Counted from the first letter of the stretch, positions 1 to 7,776 are shown. The stretch: 13,414 nucleotides of DNA from Acidobacteriota bacterium (GCA_947478985.1 CANJYC010000021.1:1-13414), one strand, 5' to 3'. The notes: generated from the letters alone by a model not told the origin. A program made the numbers and translations.

Positions 1-706
1 GCGGAACGTAGTAGACGATCCGCTGGCAGCTGTCGCACTGGACGATGCTGTCGTTGGCGCGGATCTTCTGAAACACCTGCGGCCGGAGCCGCACGTGGCA
101 CAGCGAGCAGAGCCCGTCGTGCGTGGCGCTGGACAGCCCGACGCCCTTGCGCATCTTGGCGACCTGATCGAAAAGTGCCAGCACGCGCGGGCTGAGATCC
201 TTGACGACCGCGCCGCGCGCCTCGGACGCCTTGGTGAGCCGGGCCTCGATGACGGCAAGATCCGCCACCAGTTCCTTCTTCTCAGCGTTGACCAGTGTCT
301 GCAGCGCCGCGAGCGCGGCCTCCGCCTGTGCCACGTCGGCAGCAATGGCATCGGCCTCCATCATGCACTCGAGGACTTTCTCTTCGACGCCGCCCAGGTC
401 GGTCTGCGCGGTGGCGATCTCGTGCTGAATGGCCGTGAATTCGCGGTTGGTCTTGACGGCGGCGAGCTGGTCCTTGAACTTGGAGAGGCGTCCCTGGAAT
501 ACGGCGGCATCCTTTTCGAGGGCGCGACGCGCATCCTGATTGCCCTTGAGGCGCTGCTTCGCGGCCTCGACCACCTGCTGCGCGCCGTGCAGCCGCGCAT
601 CGGCTTCGGCCATGAGCTGCGGGTGCGCGGCGAGCTGCTGCCGTGCATCGTTGATGGTCGAGTCGAGGTGCTGCAGTGAGATCAGTCGTTCGAGATCGGG
701 GGACAT
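1..706 (-). CDS. C4-type zinc-ribbon, coiled-coil protein (C-terminus off the window)
   Basis: This is a 235-residue fragment starting at ATG 704-706, with GAAGG four bases upstream as ribosome binding site; no stop is reached before base 1. Residues about 1-170 are a long charged, Ala/Glu/Lys/Gln-rich coiled coil. The C-terminal part holds two CxxC knuckles, C200/C203 (LCSLC) and C224/C227 (QCDSC), followed by the RIVYY segment typical of the family. Length and layout match the bacterial zinc-ribbon family formerly called DUF164, usually about 240 residues, so only a few residues should be missing. Members are thought to bind nucleic acid or act around translation, but no precise role can be read from this sequence. 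It lies downstream of the tRNA on the same strand, with 55 bases between them and no clear promoter there, so it may be co-transcribed with rpoD and the tRNA. Confidence 0.88.
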   Translation of the reverse strand, partial: MSPDLERLISLQHLDSTINDARQQLAAHPQLMAEADARLHGAQQVVEAAKQRLKGNQDARRALEKDAAVFQGRLSKFKDQLAAVKTNREFTAIQHEIATAQTDLGGVEEKVLECMMEADAIAADVAQAEAALAALQTLVNAEKKELVADLAVIEARLTKASEARGAVVKDLSPRVLALFDQVAKMRKGVGLSSATHDGLCSLCHVRLRPQVFQKIRANDSIVQCDSCQRIVYYVP

Positions 707-761
707 AGAACCTTCTACCTCGAGCCTGGTGTCATGAACCGCCTGTCGTGATCTCGTTGAG

Positions 762-834
762 TGGGCCCGCCAGGATTCGAACCTGGGACCAACCGATTAT
801 GAGCCGGCCGCTCTAACCGCTGAGCTACGGGCCC
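762..834 (-). tRNA. ileX: tRNA-Ile2 with CAU anticodon (lysidine type)
   Basis: The cloverleaf closes fully on the minus strand. The acceptor arms are GGGCCCG and CGGGCCC, the D stem is GCTC/GAGC, the anticodon stem is GCCGG/TCGGT with loop CTCATAA, and the T arm is CCAGG-TTCGAAT-CCTGG. The discriminator is A and CCA is not encoded (CTC follows). The anticodon is CAT, so methionine must be considered. However, the D arm and the anticodon arm with its 3' flank (CTCATAATCG, then TTGGTC) closely resemble the Ile2 tRNA of Escherichia coli, whose C34 is changed to lysidine by TilS so that it reads AUA. An initiator tRNA is excluded because the acceptor ends in a paired G-C and the three G-C anticodon-stem pairs are absent. 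It sits 42 bases after rpoD on the same strand. Confidence 0.93.
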
Positions 835-841
835 GTAATTT

Positions 842-869
842 GGACGGGTCTGATCAAGAAGACCCGCCC
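842..869 (-). other. Hairpin between rpoD and the tRNA
   Basis: CGGGTCT (845-851) pairs with AGACCCG (860-866) around an 8-base loop, and two more G-C pairs lie beyond an A/C mismatch. On the minus strand the next bases are AAATTAC, not a T-run, and the tRNA begins 7 bases later. It could be a weak terminator for rpoD, or a processing signal that separates rpoD mRNA from the tRNA leader. The sequence does not decide between them. Confidence 0.4.
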
Positions 870-876
870 TACGGGG

Positions 877-2577
877 TTACGTCCGTCCCTCGAGGAACGC
901 CTTGAGCTTACGCGACCGCGATGGATGACGCAGCTTGCGCAGCGCCTTGGCTTCAATCTGGCGGATGCGCTCGCGGGTCACCGCGAAGTTCTGCCCCACC
1001 TCTTCGAGCGTGTGCTCGCTGCCGTCGCCGACGCCGAACCGCATCTTGATCACCTTTTCCTCGCGCGGCGTCAGGGTCTTGAGGACCGACTCCGTCTGCT
1101 CCTTCAGGTTCAGGTTGATCACCGCTTCGGCCGGCGACACGATGTTGCGGTCCTCGATGAAGTCGCCGAGATGCGAATCTTCCTCCTCGCCAATCGGGGT
1201 CTCGAGGGAAATCGGCTCCTGCGCAATCTTCAGGACCTTGCGGACCTTGGCCACCGGGATGTCCATCCGCTTCGCGATCTCCTCCGAGGTCGGCTCGCGG
1301 CCAAGCTCCTGCACCAGCGCGCGTGAGGTGCGGATGAGCTTGTTGATCGTCTCGATCATGTGGACCGGGATGCGGATCGTACGCGCCTGATCGGCGATGG
1401 CGCGGGTGATGGCCTGGCGGATCCACCAGGTGGCGTAGGTGGAGAACTTGTAGCCGCGCCGGTATTCGAACTTGTCGACGGCCTTCATCAGGCCGATGTT
1501 CCCTTCCTGAATCAGATCGAGGAACTGCAGACCGCGGTTCGTGTATTTCTTGGCGATGGAGACGACCAGCCGGAGGTTCGCCTCGACCAGTTCCTTCTTC
1601 GCCTGCTCGGCCTGCGCCTCGCCGCGCTGGATGACCTGGATCGTCCGGCGGAGCCGCTCGGGCGTCTCCTCCAGGTCGTCGATCATGGCCTTAACCTGCG
1701 TCTTGAGGTCCTTCAGCTTCTTCGCGAGGACTTTCTTCTCCTCTTCCTTGAGCTTCGGACCCTTCGCCTTGATCTTCGGATCGAGGACGCGATCGACGTT
1801 GTCGGCGTCACGCTGGATCCGCGACACGGCGTCGACGGCATCCTTGACCTCTTCGATGAGCCGGCGCTTGATCGTTTCGGTGAACTCGATGCGGCGGATC
1901 GCGCGGGACACTTCGATGCGGGCGCGCAGTGACTTGAACCGCGCTTTGCGGTACTTGCGCTTGTCCTTCTTCGGCGTCTCTTCGGTCTTCTCGTTGAGCT
2001 TGACGAAGTTGGCGCGCGCCTTCCGCACGACGTCGATCTGGCCGAGCACGACGACGGCGCGTTCCTGGATGACCTCGTCGGTGATCTCTTCGTCGGTGAA
2101 GATGACGAGTTCGCGAATGGTCCGCTCGCCGGCTCGGAGCTGGTCGCCCATCACCAGCATCCGCTTGGCGATGGTCGGTGTGCGCGAGATCGACTTGATG
2201 ACCGCCAGCTTGCCGCGCTCGATGCGCTTGGCGATTGCCACCTCACCTTCGCGCGTGAGCAGCGGCACGGTGCCCATCTCGCGCAGGTACATGCGAACCG
2301 GGTCGTTGGTCTTGTCCAGCGCGCCGGGGGTCAGGTCCAGCTCGGGACCGTCCTCGTTGCCGTCGCGATCGAAGTCCTTGTCGCCGCGGTACGCCTTGTC
2401 GGAGTCGACGATTTCGATCCCGGCGCTGCCAAACGCGTTGAACAATTCGTCGAGATCCTCCGCGGAGATGACCTCGGACGGCAGCAGCTCGTTGATTTCG
2501 TCGTACAGGAGATAGCCCTTCTCCTTGCCGACGGCAATCATCTGGCGTACTTCGTCGTATTTTTCTTCGATCGACAA
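877..2577 (-). CDS. rpoD: RNA polymerase housekeeping sigma factor (sigma-70)
   Basis: This 566-residue protein directs RNA polymerase to -10/-35 promoters. Region 1.1 is the acidic N-terminus (about 1-75). Region 1.2 covers DPVRMYLREMG (about 92-102), and a lysine-rich non-conserved stretch fills about 190-310. Region 2 includes ANLRLVVSIAKKYTNRG and the -10-melting segment with W384 and W385 (TYATWWIRQAI). Region 3 follows, and region 4 ends in the -35-binding helix-turn-helix TRERIRQIEAKALRKLRHP close to the C-terminus. All parts of a primary sigma factor are present, so this is not an alternative sigma. The start is a TTG at 2575-2577: GGAGGAG lies six bases upstream and region 1.1 begins here, whereas the first internal Met (residue 13) would cut into that region. 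It is three bases after dnaG, so translation is probably coupled. Confidence 0.97.
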   Translation of the reverse strand: MSIEEKYDEVRQMIAVGKEKGYLLYDEINELLPSEVISAEDLDELFNAFGSAGIEIVDSDKAYRGDKDFDRDGNEDGPELDLTPGALDKTNDPVRMYLREMGTVPLLTREGEVAIAKRIERGKLAVIKSISRTPTIAKRMLVMGDQLRAGERTIRELVIFTDEEITDEVIQERAVVVLGQIDVVRKARANFVKLNEKTEETPKKDKRKYRKARFKSLRARIEVSRAIRRIEFTETIKRRLIEEVKDAVDAVSRIQRDADNVDRVLDPKIKAKGPKLKEEEKKVLAKKLKDLKTQVKAMIDDLEETPERLRRTIQVIQRGEAQAEQAKKELVEANLRLVVSIAKKYTNRGLQFLDLIQEGNIGLMKAVDKFEYRRGYKFSTYATWWIRQAITRAIADQARTIRIPVHMIETINKLIRTSRALVQELGREPTSEEIAKRMDIPVAKVRKVLKIAQEPISLETPIGEEEDSHLGDFIEDRNIVSPAEAVINLNLKEQTESVLKTLTPREEKVIKMRFGVGDGSEHTLEEVGQNFAVTRERIRQIEAKALRKLRHPSRSRKLKAFLEGRT

Positions 2578-2580
2578 GTC

Positions 2581-4353
2581 CTACTCCTCCGAAATGACCA
2601 GCGCCTGAATCAACCGACCCAAGTCGCCGTTCCTGGCCAGCAGCGCATCGACCTCGACGTCTCCGGCGCCGCCGATGCTCTGAAGCCGTTCAATTTCACG
2701 CTGCACTACCGCGCGTTCCCGTTCATACCGCGTCTTCCGGATGGAGCGCACACAGAACTCCAGCGAGAGTGTGGGCGGCTGGGGCTCACTGGCCACAGAC
2801 GTGACGAGCTGGGCCTCCACCATGGTTAGACGCTCGAGAAATACTGATGGCGCGAATCCATCATTTTCGTTCAGTTTCAGCGCCAGATCCAGCACCGAAC
2901 GAGATGCCAGAGGCTCAAGGTCGGCTTCGTCGAGCCTGGCCAGCGCGGCCAGAACAGGTCCTGGATCGTGAATCAGGCCCCAAATGACCCCTTTTTCAGC
3001 TTTGGTGACCTGCCCGAAGCTCGGCATCTGCCGACGCGTGAATGACGTTGCTCTTTGGACGACGGCCTTCCGTATTTCGGCTCTGACCACTTCATCGGTC
3101 ACCCGGGCCTTGAATGCGAGACGGTCGGCGAACCGGTCACGCATGGTGGCGTCCGGAATCCGGCCGGCAATCGGCAGCATTTCCGAGAGGAACTTGACCC
3201 GCCCTTCGTCGTGGTTGAGGTTGTGCCCAGCTGCGACGCGGTCCAGCAGATATTCAAGATACGGCTGAGATTGCTTGAGGCGCTCGGCATAGCCGGCGCG
3301 GCCATGCTTTCGCACATACGTATCGGGATCGTCGCCTGCAGGGAGGATGGCGATGTTCACCTCGAACCCTTCGGCCACGAGCATCTCGCACGACTTGGCG
3401 GCCGCACCCTGTCCGGCGGCATCAGGGTCGAAGCTGAGCACGACCTTGGAGGTAAACCGCCGAAGCTGCTGGGCCTGTTGAGGTGTGAGGGCCGTGCCAC
3501 ACGAGGCGACGACGGCCTGAAATCCGGCCTGGTAAACCTGGGCGAAGTCGAAATAGCCTTCGACGAGGACGGCGACGCGCCCCTGACGGATGGCGTTCTT
3601 GCTCAGGTTCAGGCCGTAGAGCGTCCGGCCCTTCGTATAGATCGGCGTCTCGGGAGAATTGAGGTACTTCGGCTGCTGATCGGCGTCGACGGCGCGCCCG
3701 CCGAAGGCGATCACGGATCCAGTGTCACGGCAGATCGGGATCATCAGCCGGTTGCGGAAGCGGTCGATGACGTCGCCATCCTCCCGTTGCACCAGCAGGC
3801 CCGCACGCAGCAGCAGCCCCTGTGAATATCCCTGCTTGAGCAATGCCTGCTTCAGACCGTCGCGCGATCGCGGCGCGAAGCCGAGCCTGAGGACCTGGCT
3901 CGTTGCGTCCGAGACATCGCGGTCGGCAATCTGCGTGCGGATGCGCGCACCGGCCGGCGTCGCAAGCTGTTCCCTGAACCACACCGCGGCGGCCTCATGC
4001 ACCTTGAGGAGCGCCTCACGATCGGCGGCGCTGGTCCGCTGCTCGTCGCTCTGTTCCAGCTCGGGCAGGGCCATGCCGAATCGCTGGGCCAGCAGCTTCA
4101 CCGAATCCTGGAACCCGACCTTGTCATGCAGTTCGAGGAACTTGAAGACGTCGCCGCCGACACCGCAGCCGAAGCAATGAAAGAACCCCTTGTCGCGGTT
4201 GACGTGAAACGACGGAGACTTCTCGCCATGGAAAGGGCAGAGCCCCTTGTAGGTGGCGCCAACCTTCTTCAGCGACACGTAGTCCTGCACCACGGTGACG
4301 ATGTCCGCCTGGTGCTTCAGGTCGTCGATGAACTGCTGAGGGAACAGCGCCAT
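2581..4353 (-). CDS. dnaG: DNA primase
   Basis: This 590-residue protein makes the RNA primers used by the replicative polymerase at the fork, working with the DnaB helicase. The N-terminal CHC2 zinc-binding domain has C39, H42, C60 and C63 (CPFH and CFGC). The catalytic core follows. Its TOPRIM fold shows E265 (VEGYFD) and the metal-binding D309 and D311 (SFDPDAAG). The C-terminal part after about residue 430 is the variable helicase-binding domain. Length is normal for the family. The start is ATG 4351-4353, which overlaps the mutS2 stop in the string TGATG, with GAAGGA just upstream at short spacing. rpoD follows after three bases, the classic dnaG-rpoD pair of the macromolecular synthesis operon. 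Confidence 0.97.
   Translation of the reverse strand: MALFPQQFIDDLKHQADIVTVVQDYVSLKKVGATYKGLCPFHGEKSPSFHVNRDKGFFHCFGCGVGGDVFKFLELHDKVGFQDSVKLLAQRFGMALPELEQSDEQRTSAADREALLKVHEAAAVWFREQLATPAGARIRTQIADRDVSDATSQVLRLGFAPRSRDGLKQALLKQGYSQGLLLRAGLLVQREDGDVIDRFRNRLMIPICRDTGSVIAFGGRAVDADQQPKYLNSPETPIYTKGRTLYGLNLSKNAIRQGRVAVLVEGYFDFAQVYQAGFQAVVASCGTALTPQQAQQLRRFTSKVVLSFDPDAAGQGAAAKSCEMLVAEGFEVNIAILPAGDDPDTYVRKHGRAGYAERLKQSQPYLEYLLDRVAAGHNLNHDEGRVKFLSEMLPIAGRIPDATMRDRFADRLAFKARVTDEVVRAEIRKAVVQRATSFTRRQMPSFGQVTKAEKGVIWGLIHDPGPVLAALARLDEADLEPLASRSVLDLALKLNENDGFAPSVFLERLTMVEAQLVTSVASEPQPPTLSLEFCVRSIRKTRYERERAVVQREIERLQSIGGAGDVEVDALLARNGDLGRLIQALVISEE
2584..2590 (-). promoter_or_regulatory. Ribosome binding site of rpoD inside the dnaG 3' end
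   Basis: GGAGGAG encodes the last Glu-Glu codons of dnaG and ends six bases before the rpoD TTG. It is a near-full match to the anti-Shine-Dalgarno sequence. This decides the TTG start and suggests that ribosomes ending dnaG help to load rpoD. Confidence 0.85.
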
Positions 4354-6860
4354 CAGTCCTTCAACTCCACCACCGTCGCGCCGCCGCCGCCCTGATTCTG
4401 CGGCGCGAGCTCGAACTTCGCCACGAGCGGATGGTTCTTGAGGAACTCGGCGATGGCCCGCCGCAGCTGTCCGGTGCCATGGCCGTGAACGATGCGCAGC
4501 TCGCGCAAGTCGGTGACGGTCGACTCGTCGAGGAACTTCTCGACCCGCGTCAATGCTTCGTCAACCGTGTTCCCGATGACGTTCAGCTCGGAGAGCAGGC
4601 CTTCGCCTTGTGGCTGCAGGTCGACGTTGACGCGCACCTTCGGAGAGGCCGGCGTGCCGCCGATGGCGCGCAGGTCGCGCAGCGCCGCGCGCAGCCGCTT
4701 GCCCCGCACGTCAACATCCGCGTGCCGATCGTGCATCTCGAGGATGATCCCTTCCAGCCCGAGTGCGCCGACCATCACGCGCGAGCCTTCCTTGAGCGGT
4801 GCGTCGGCCGGCAGCGGCACGGCGTCACCGGGCGTCAGCCCTGCCTCGCCCTTGAGGCGTTCGATCACCTGCTCAATGGCCTCGCGGGCCTCGGCGCGCA
4901 CCGCGCCGGTGTCGCCGGTGCTCAGCCCTGCGGGGCGCACCTTATCGCCGGACCGCAGGCGGACGGCCGCCTGCTGCGACAGCTCGGCAGCGCGCAGCTT
5001 GAGCCCCTCGACAATCGTGTCGATCTCGCGCCGCGCCGCTCGCACCTGTTCGTCCAGTTTCAGGTTCAGCTTGCGGCGGAATGTCTCCTCGCGATCGCGC
5101 AGCTCGCGATCGCGGGTCCGGAACGCTCTTTCGCCCTCCGCGACGGCCGCGCGCTCCGCCATGATGGCGTGTCGATCGTGTTCGAGCCGGCGAAGCTCGT
5201 CGTCGACACGTGCCAGGTGCGCGGCGAGCTGCTGCTCCCGGTCGCTTAGGTTCTCTCGGGCGGCGGCAACGACCGATGCTGGCATGCCCAGGCGCGCCGC
5301 GATCTCGATGGCGAGGCTGCGTCCCGGCGACCCGTAGAGCAGCCGGTAGGTGGGCGCGAACGTCTCCGGATTGAAGCCGAACGCCGCGCTCACGACATTC
5401 TCCGTGGTCGACGCGTACGACTTCAACGAGTCGTAATGCGTAGTGGCGATGAGGTGCGCGCCCCGCTTCCGGAAATGGTCAATGACGGCGATCCCGAGCG
5501 CGCCCCCTTCGGCAGGGTCGGTTCCTGCGCCGACTTCGTCGAGAAGGACGAGGGCAGGGAGTGCGAGGTCGCGGTCCATCGAGACGACGTTGGCGATATG
5601 TCCGGAGAAGGTGCTGAGGCTGGCGGAGATCGATTGTTCGTCGCCGATGTCGGCGAAGAGCGAACGGAACACCGGCAGCGTCGAGCCCGGGTCGGCCGGG
5701 ATGTGCAGCCCCGCCTGCGCCATCGCGACAAGCAGCCCGGCGTTCTTCAGTGCCACCGTTTTCCCGCCGGTGTTGGGGCCGGTGACAACGAGCACCCGGT
5801 GTGGCGGCGTCATCACTATGTCGACTGGCACCACAGAAAGGGGTCGGGGGTCATTTAACGAGGACACTTCTGACGGCGAGAGACCAGGCCGCGCAGTGTC
5901 CCGGTTAAATGACTCCCGACCCCTTATTACGAGGAGTGGGTGGCGTGCGCCTCGGAGCTCGAAGCGGCCGTCGGCGGTGACGATCGGTTCGACACCGTCA
6001 ATGTGCACCGCGAAGCGGGCGCGGGACTGGATGATGTCGAGCTCGGTGGCGACGTCGATTGTCTGGCCGAGATCCTCCGGCCGGGCACGGAACGCGTCGG
6101 TGAGCGCCAGCAGAATGCGTCGCACTTCCTCCGCTTCCAGCTCCTCCAGCGCCACGATGTCGTTGTTGATCTCGACGGTCTCGAGCGGTTCCACGAACAG
6201 GCTGGCGCCGCTCGTCGACCCCCCGTGCACGATGCCGGGAATTGCCCCGCGATGTTCAGCCCGCACCATCAGCACGTAGCGGCCGTTGCGATCGGTCACG
6301 ACCTGTTCCTGCAGGTACTTCGCCGTCGTACTGCCCCGCAGGAACGAGTCGAGGGTCGTCCGCAGCCGGGCACGCTGCCGCCGCAGCCGCTCGCGGAGAC
6401 TGGCGAGTGCGGGACTCGCGTTGTCGGCAACCTCGCCGATCGGATCGATCTTGCGCCGCACGTCGGCGACCTCGCCCCTGAACGACGCGACGTGCTGCAC
6501 CAGCGTGCGCAGGATCGGGAACGGGGTGGTCAGTGCGAGCACCGCGTGTCGCGAGTGTTCGACGGACTCGAGGAAGTTCGACAGGCCGATCAGCCGGAGC
6601 GGTTCGAGCGCACGTCCCTCGACGCCGACCAGGTCAAGGATCTCGTCCAGGTCCGCCGGGGCGCGTAACGGGAAGCCAGGGTGGTCCGCGAGAAAGCGGA
6701 CGCCCTCGCTTGTCGCCTGCTGCGCCGCGACGACGGTGGCTGCGTCAGTCGATGGGCGCAGCTCCGCCAATCGCGCCTGGCCGGTCGGTGTGACGGCCAG
6801 TTCGGCGACGGCGGTGACGATGCGGTCGAATTCAAGAGCTCTGAGAGCGCCCGCGTTCAT
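4353..6860 (-). CDS. mutS2: MutS2 ATPase / endonuclease, with an in-frame palindrome insertion
   Basis: This is an 835-residue MutS2 protein. The family has been linked to suppression of homologous recombination and to rescue of collided ribosomes, and it lacks the mismatch-recognition domain of MutS1. The Walker A motif GPNTGGKT is at 361-368, the Walker B is LVLLDE with D441 and E442, a coiled-coil clamp spans about 510-640, and a C-terminal Smr domain carries HGHGTG at 792-797. The Smr LDxH-like motif reads LNVIG, as in many MutS2 proteins. ATG 6858-6860 is chosen because MNAGALRALEF aligns with the usual family N-terminus; a TTG at 6873-6875 would add five residues. Residues about 312-341, just before the ATPase core, are encoded by a mobile-looking palindrome (5838-5925) and have no counterpart expected in the family, whose usual length is nearer 780-800. 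The reading frame is intact. Confidence 0.95.
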   Translation of the reverse strand: MNAGALRALEFDRIVTAVAELAVTPTGQARLAELRPSTDAATVVAAQQATSEGVRFLADHPGFPLRAPADLDEILDLVGVEGRALEPLRLIGLSNFLESVEHSRHAVLALTTPFPILRTLVQHVASFRGEVADVRRKIDPIGEVADNASPALASLRERLRRQRARLRTTLDSFLRGSTTAKYLQEQVVTDRNGRYVLMVRAEHRGAIPGIVHGGSTSGASLFVEPLETVEINNDIVALEELEAEEVRRILLALTDAFRARPEDLGQTIDVATELDIIQSRARFAVHIDGVEPIVTADGRFELRGARHPLLVIRGRESFNRDTARPGLSPSEVSSLNDPRPLSVVPVDIVMTPPHRVLVVTGPNTGGKTVALKNAGLLVAMAQAGLHIPADPGSTLPVFRSLFADIGDEQSISASLSTFSGHIANVVSMDRDLALPALVLLDEVGAGTDPAEGGALGIAVIDHFRKRGAHLIATTHYDSLKSYASTTENVVSAAFGFNPETFAPTYRLLYGSPGRSLAIEIAARLGMPASVVAAARENLSDREQQLAAHLARVDDELRRLEHDRHAIMAERAAVAEGERAFRTRDRELRDREETFRRKLNLKLDEQVRAARREIDTIVEGLKLRAAELSQQAAVRLRSGDKVRPAGLSTGDTGAVRAEAREAIEQVIERLKGEAGLTPGDAVPLPADAPLKEGSRVMVGALGLEGIILEMHDRHADVDVRGKRLRAALRDLRAIGGTPASPKVRVNVDLQPQGEGLLSELNVIGNTVDEALTRVEKFLDESTVTDLRELRIVHGHGTGQLRRAIAEFLKNHPLVAKFELAPQNQGGGGATVVELKD
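5838..5925. repeat. 88-bp palindromic (REP/MITE-like) element inserted in frame in mutS2
   Basis: The left arm 5838-5868 and the reverse complement of the right arm 5895-5925 are each 31 bases and match at 28 positions. Shared blocks are AAGGGGTCGGG, then GTCATTTAAC, then GGACACT. The centre (5869-5894) is 26 bases. Read on the mutS2 strand, it gives the segment from RGRESFNRD to LNDPRPL with no stop. No target-site duplication is obvious at the edges and no transposase gene is in the window. The architecture resembles REP palindromes or MITEs moved in trans by a tyrosine transposase. The arms would also form a very stable hairpin in mutS2 mRNA. Identity with any named repeat family is not shown here. 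Confidence 0.85.
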
Positions 6861-6884
6861 GGGCTCGTGCGGCAAAACCGAAGT

Positions 6885-7697
6885 CTACTTGATCGCCCGA
6901 GGATCCTCGTTGCCGGGGGCGGTATCGGAGCCGGCATCAGGCGGGTGATTGATGAGGCTGGCCATGCAGCCGGCGCCGAATCCATTGTCGATATTCACCA
7001 CGGCGACGCCGTTGGCGCAGCTGTTGAGCATGCCGAGCAGCGCCGCGACGCCGCCGAAGCTGGCGCCGTATCCGATGCTGGTCGGGACGGCGATGACCGG
7101 CACCCTCACCAGGCCGGCGACGACACTCGGCAGCGCACCCTCCATGCCGGCCACGACCACGATGACCCGGGCGCGCTGCAGGCGCGGCTGCTCGACCAGG
7201 AGCCTGTGCAGCCCGGCGACACCGACGTCGTAAAGGCGGTCGATGTTATTGCCCATCAGGTCCGCAGTCACGGCAGCTTCTTCCGCCACCGGCAGGTCGG
7301 ATGTGCCCGCGCACGCGATCAGGACAGTCCCGGCGCCCCGCGGTATTTCCCCCTGGCGAAGGGTGATGGCCCTGGCCTCCTCGTGGTACACGGCGGCCGG
7401 AACCACGGCGCGAACCGCCGCGTAGGCCTCAGGCTGCGCTCGCGTGACCAGGAGCGCCTGGCCGCTGGCGACGATTCGGTCCGCAATGGCCGCGATCTGG
7501 GCCGGAGTCTTACCGACGCCCAGAATTACCTCGGGAAACCCCTGTCGCCGCGCCCGGTGGGTGTCCACCCGGGCGAAGCCGAGGTCATCAAACGGCGCCG
7601 TGCGCATGGCGGTGAGGATCCGGTCCGACGCTACGGCGGGCTGGAGCGCGCCGGACCGGACGGAATCGATCAGCGCGCGAAGCTCCGAATTTGTCAT
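6885..7697 (-). CDS. larB: LarB, nickel-pincer cofactor (NPN) biosynthesis carboxylase/hydrolase
   Basis: This 270-residue protein belongs to the LarB family, which is related to the PurE mutase. LarB carboxylates the pyridinium ring of nicotinic acid adenine dinucleotide and hydrolyses its phosphoanhydride. This is the first step towards the nickel-pincer nucleotide used by lactate racemase and other LarA-type enzymes; LarE and LarC complete the path. Family hallmarks visible are GFARVDTHRARRQGFPEVI near residue 38, CAGTSDLPVAEEAA in the centre, VVVAGMEGALPSVVAGLV, VPTSIGYGASFGG and the glycine-rich VNIDNGFGAG near the C-terminus. ATG 7695-7697 is chosen because MTNSELRALI matches family N-termini; the frame stays open upstream, but that part runs through a divergent promoter and gene. 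GGGG just before the ATG is a weak ribosome binding site. mutS2 follows after 24 bases. No larC, larE or larA is visible in the window. Confidence 0.92.
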   Translation of the reverse strand: MTNSELRALIDSVRSGALQPAVASDRILTAMRTAPFDDLGFARVDTHRARRQGFPEVILGVGKTPAQIAAIADRIVASGQALLVTRAQPEAYAAVRAVVPAAVYHEEARAITLRQGEIPRGAGTVLIACAGTSDLPVAEEAAVTADLMGNNIDRLYDVGVAGLHRLLVEQPRLQRARVIVVVAGMEGALPSVVAGLVRVPVIAVPTSIGYGASFGGVAALLGMLNSCANGVAVVNIDNGFGAGCMASLINHPPDAGSDTAPGNEDPRAIK

Positions 7698-7713
7698 TAA
7701 CCCCAAGCTTTCA

Positions 7714-7742
7714 TTGGTTTTCGCAGGAGCCGGAAGTATAAT
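7714..7742 (+). promoter_or_regulatory. Sigma-70 promoter of the glycosyltransferase gene
   Basis: TTGGTT at 7714-7719 and a perfect TATAAT at 7737-7742 are separated by exactly 17 bases. This places the transcript start near 7749, about 28 bases before the ATG at 7777. The site lies in the 79-base gap between divergent larB and the glycosyltransferase gene. Read on the other strand, the -10 region also contains TATACT, so a larB promoter may overlap it, although no good -35 was found for that direction. Confidence 0.75.
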
Positions 7743-7776
7743 CTTCGACTGTATCCTTAGCGGATTCTTCTCGCCT

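Noticed and set aside
762..834. Reading the CAT-anticodon tRNA as elongator or initiator Met
   Set aside because: The D arm, anticodon flank and T-arm pattern match the Ile2 type, and initiator hallmarks are absent.
1541..2515. 324-codon plus-strand open frame opposite rpoD
   Set aside because: Serine/arginine-rich low-complexity translation, antisense to an unmistakable sigma factor.
2982..2995. AAATGACCCCTTTT in dnaG resembles an arm of the mutS2 palindrome
   Set aside because: It shares only AAATGAC and CCCCTT, has no partner arm, and encodes the KAEKGVIW stretch that fits ordinary DnaG sequence.
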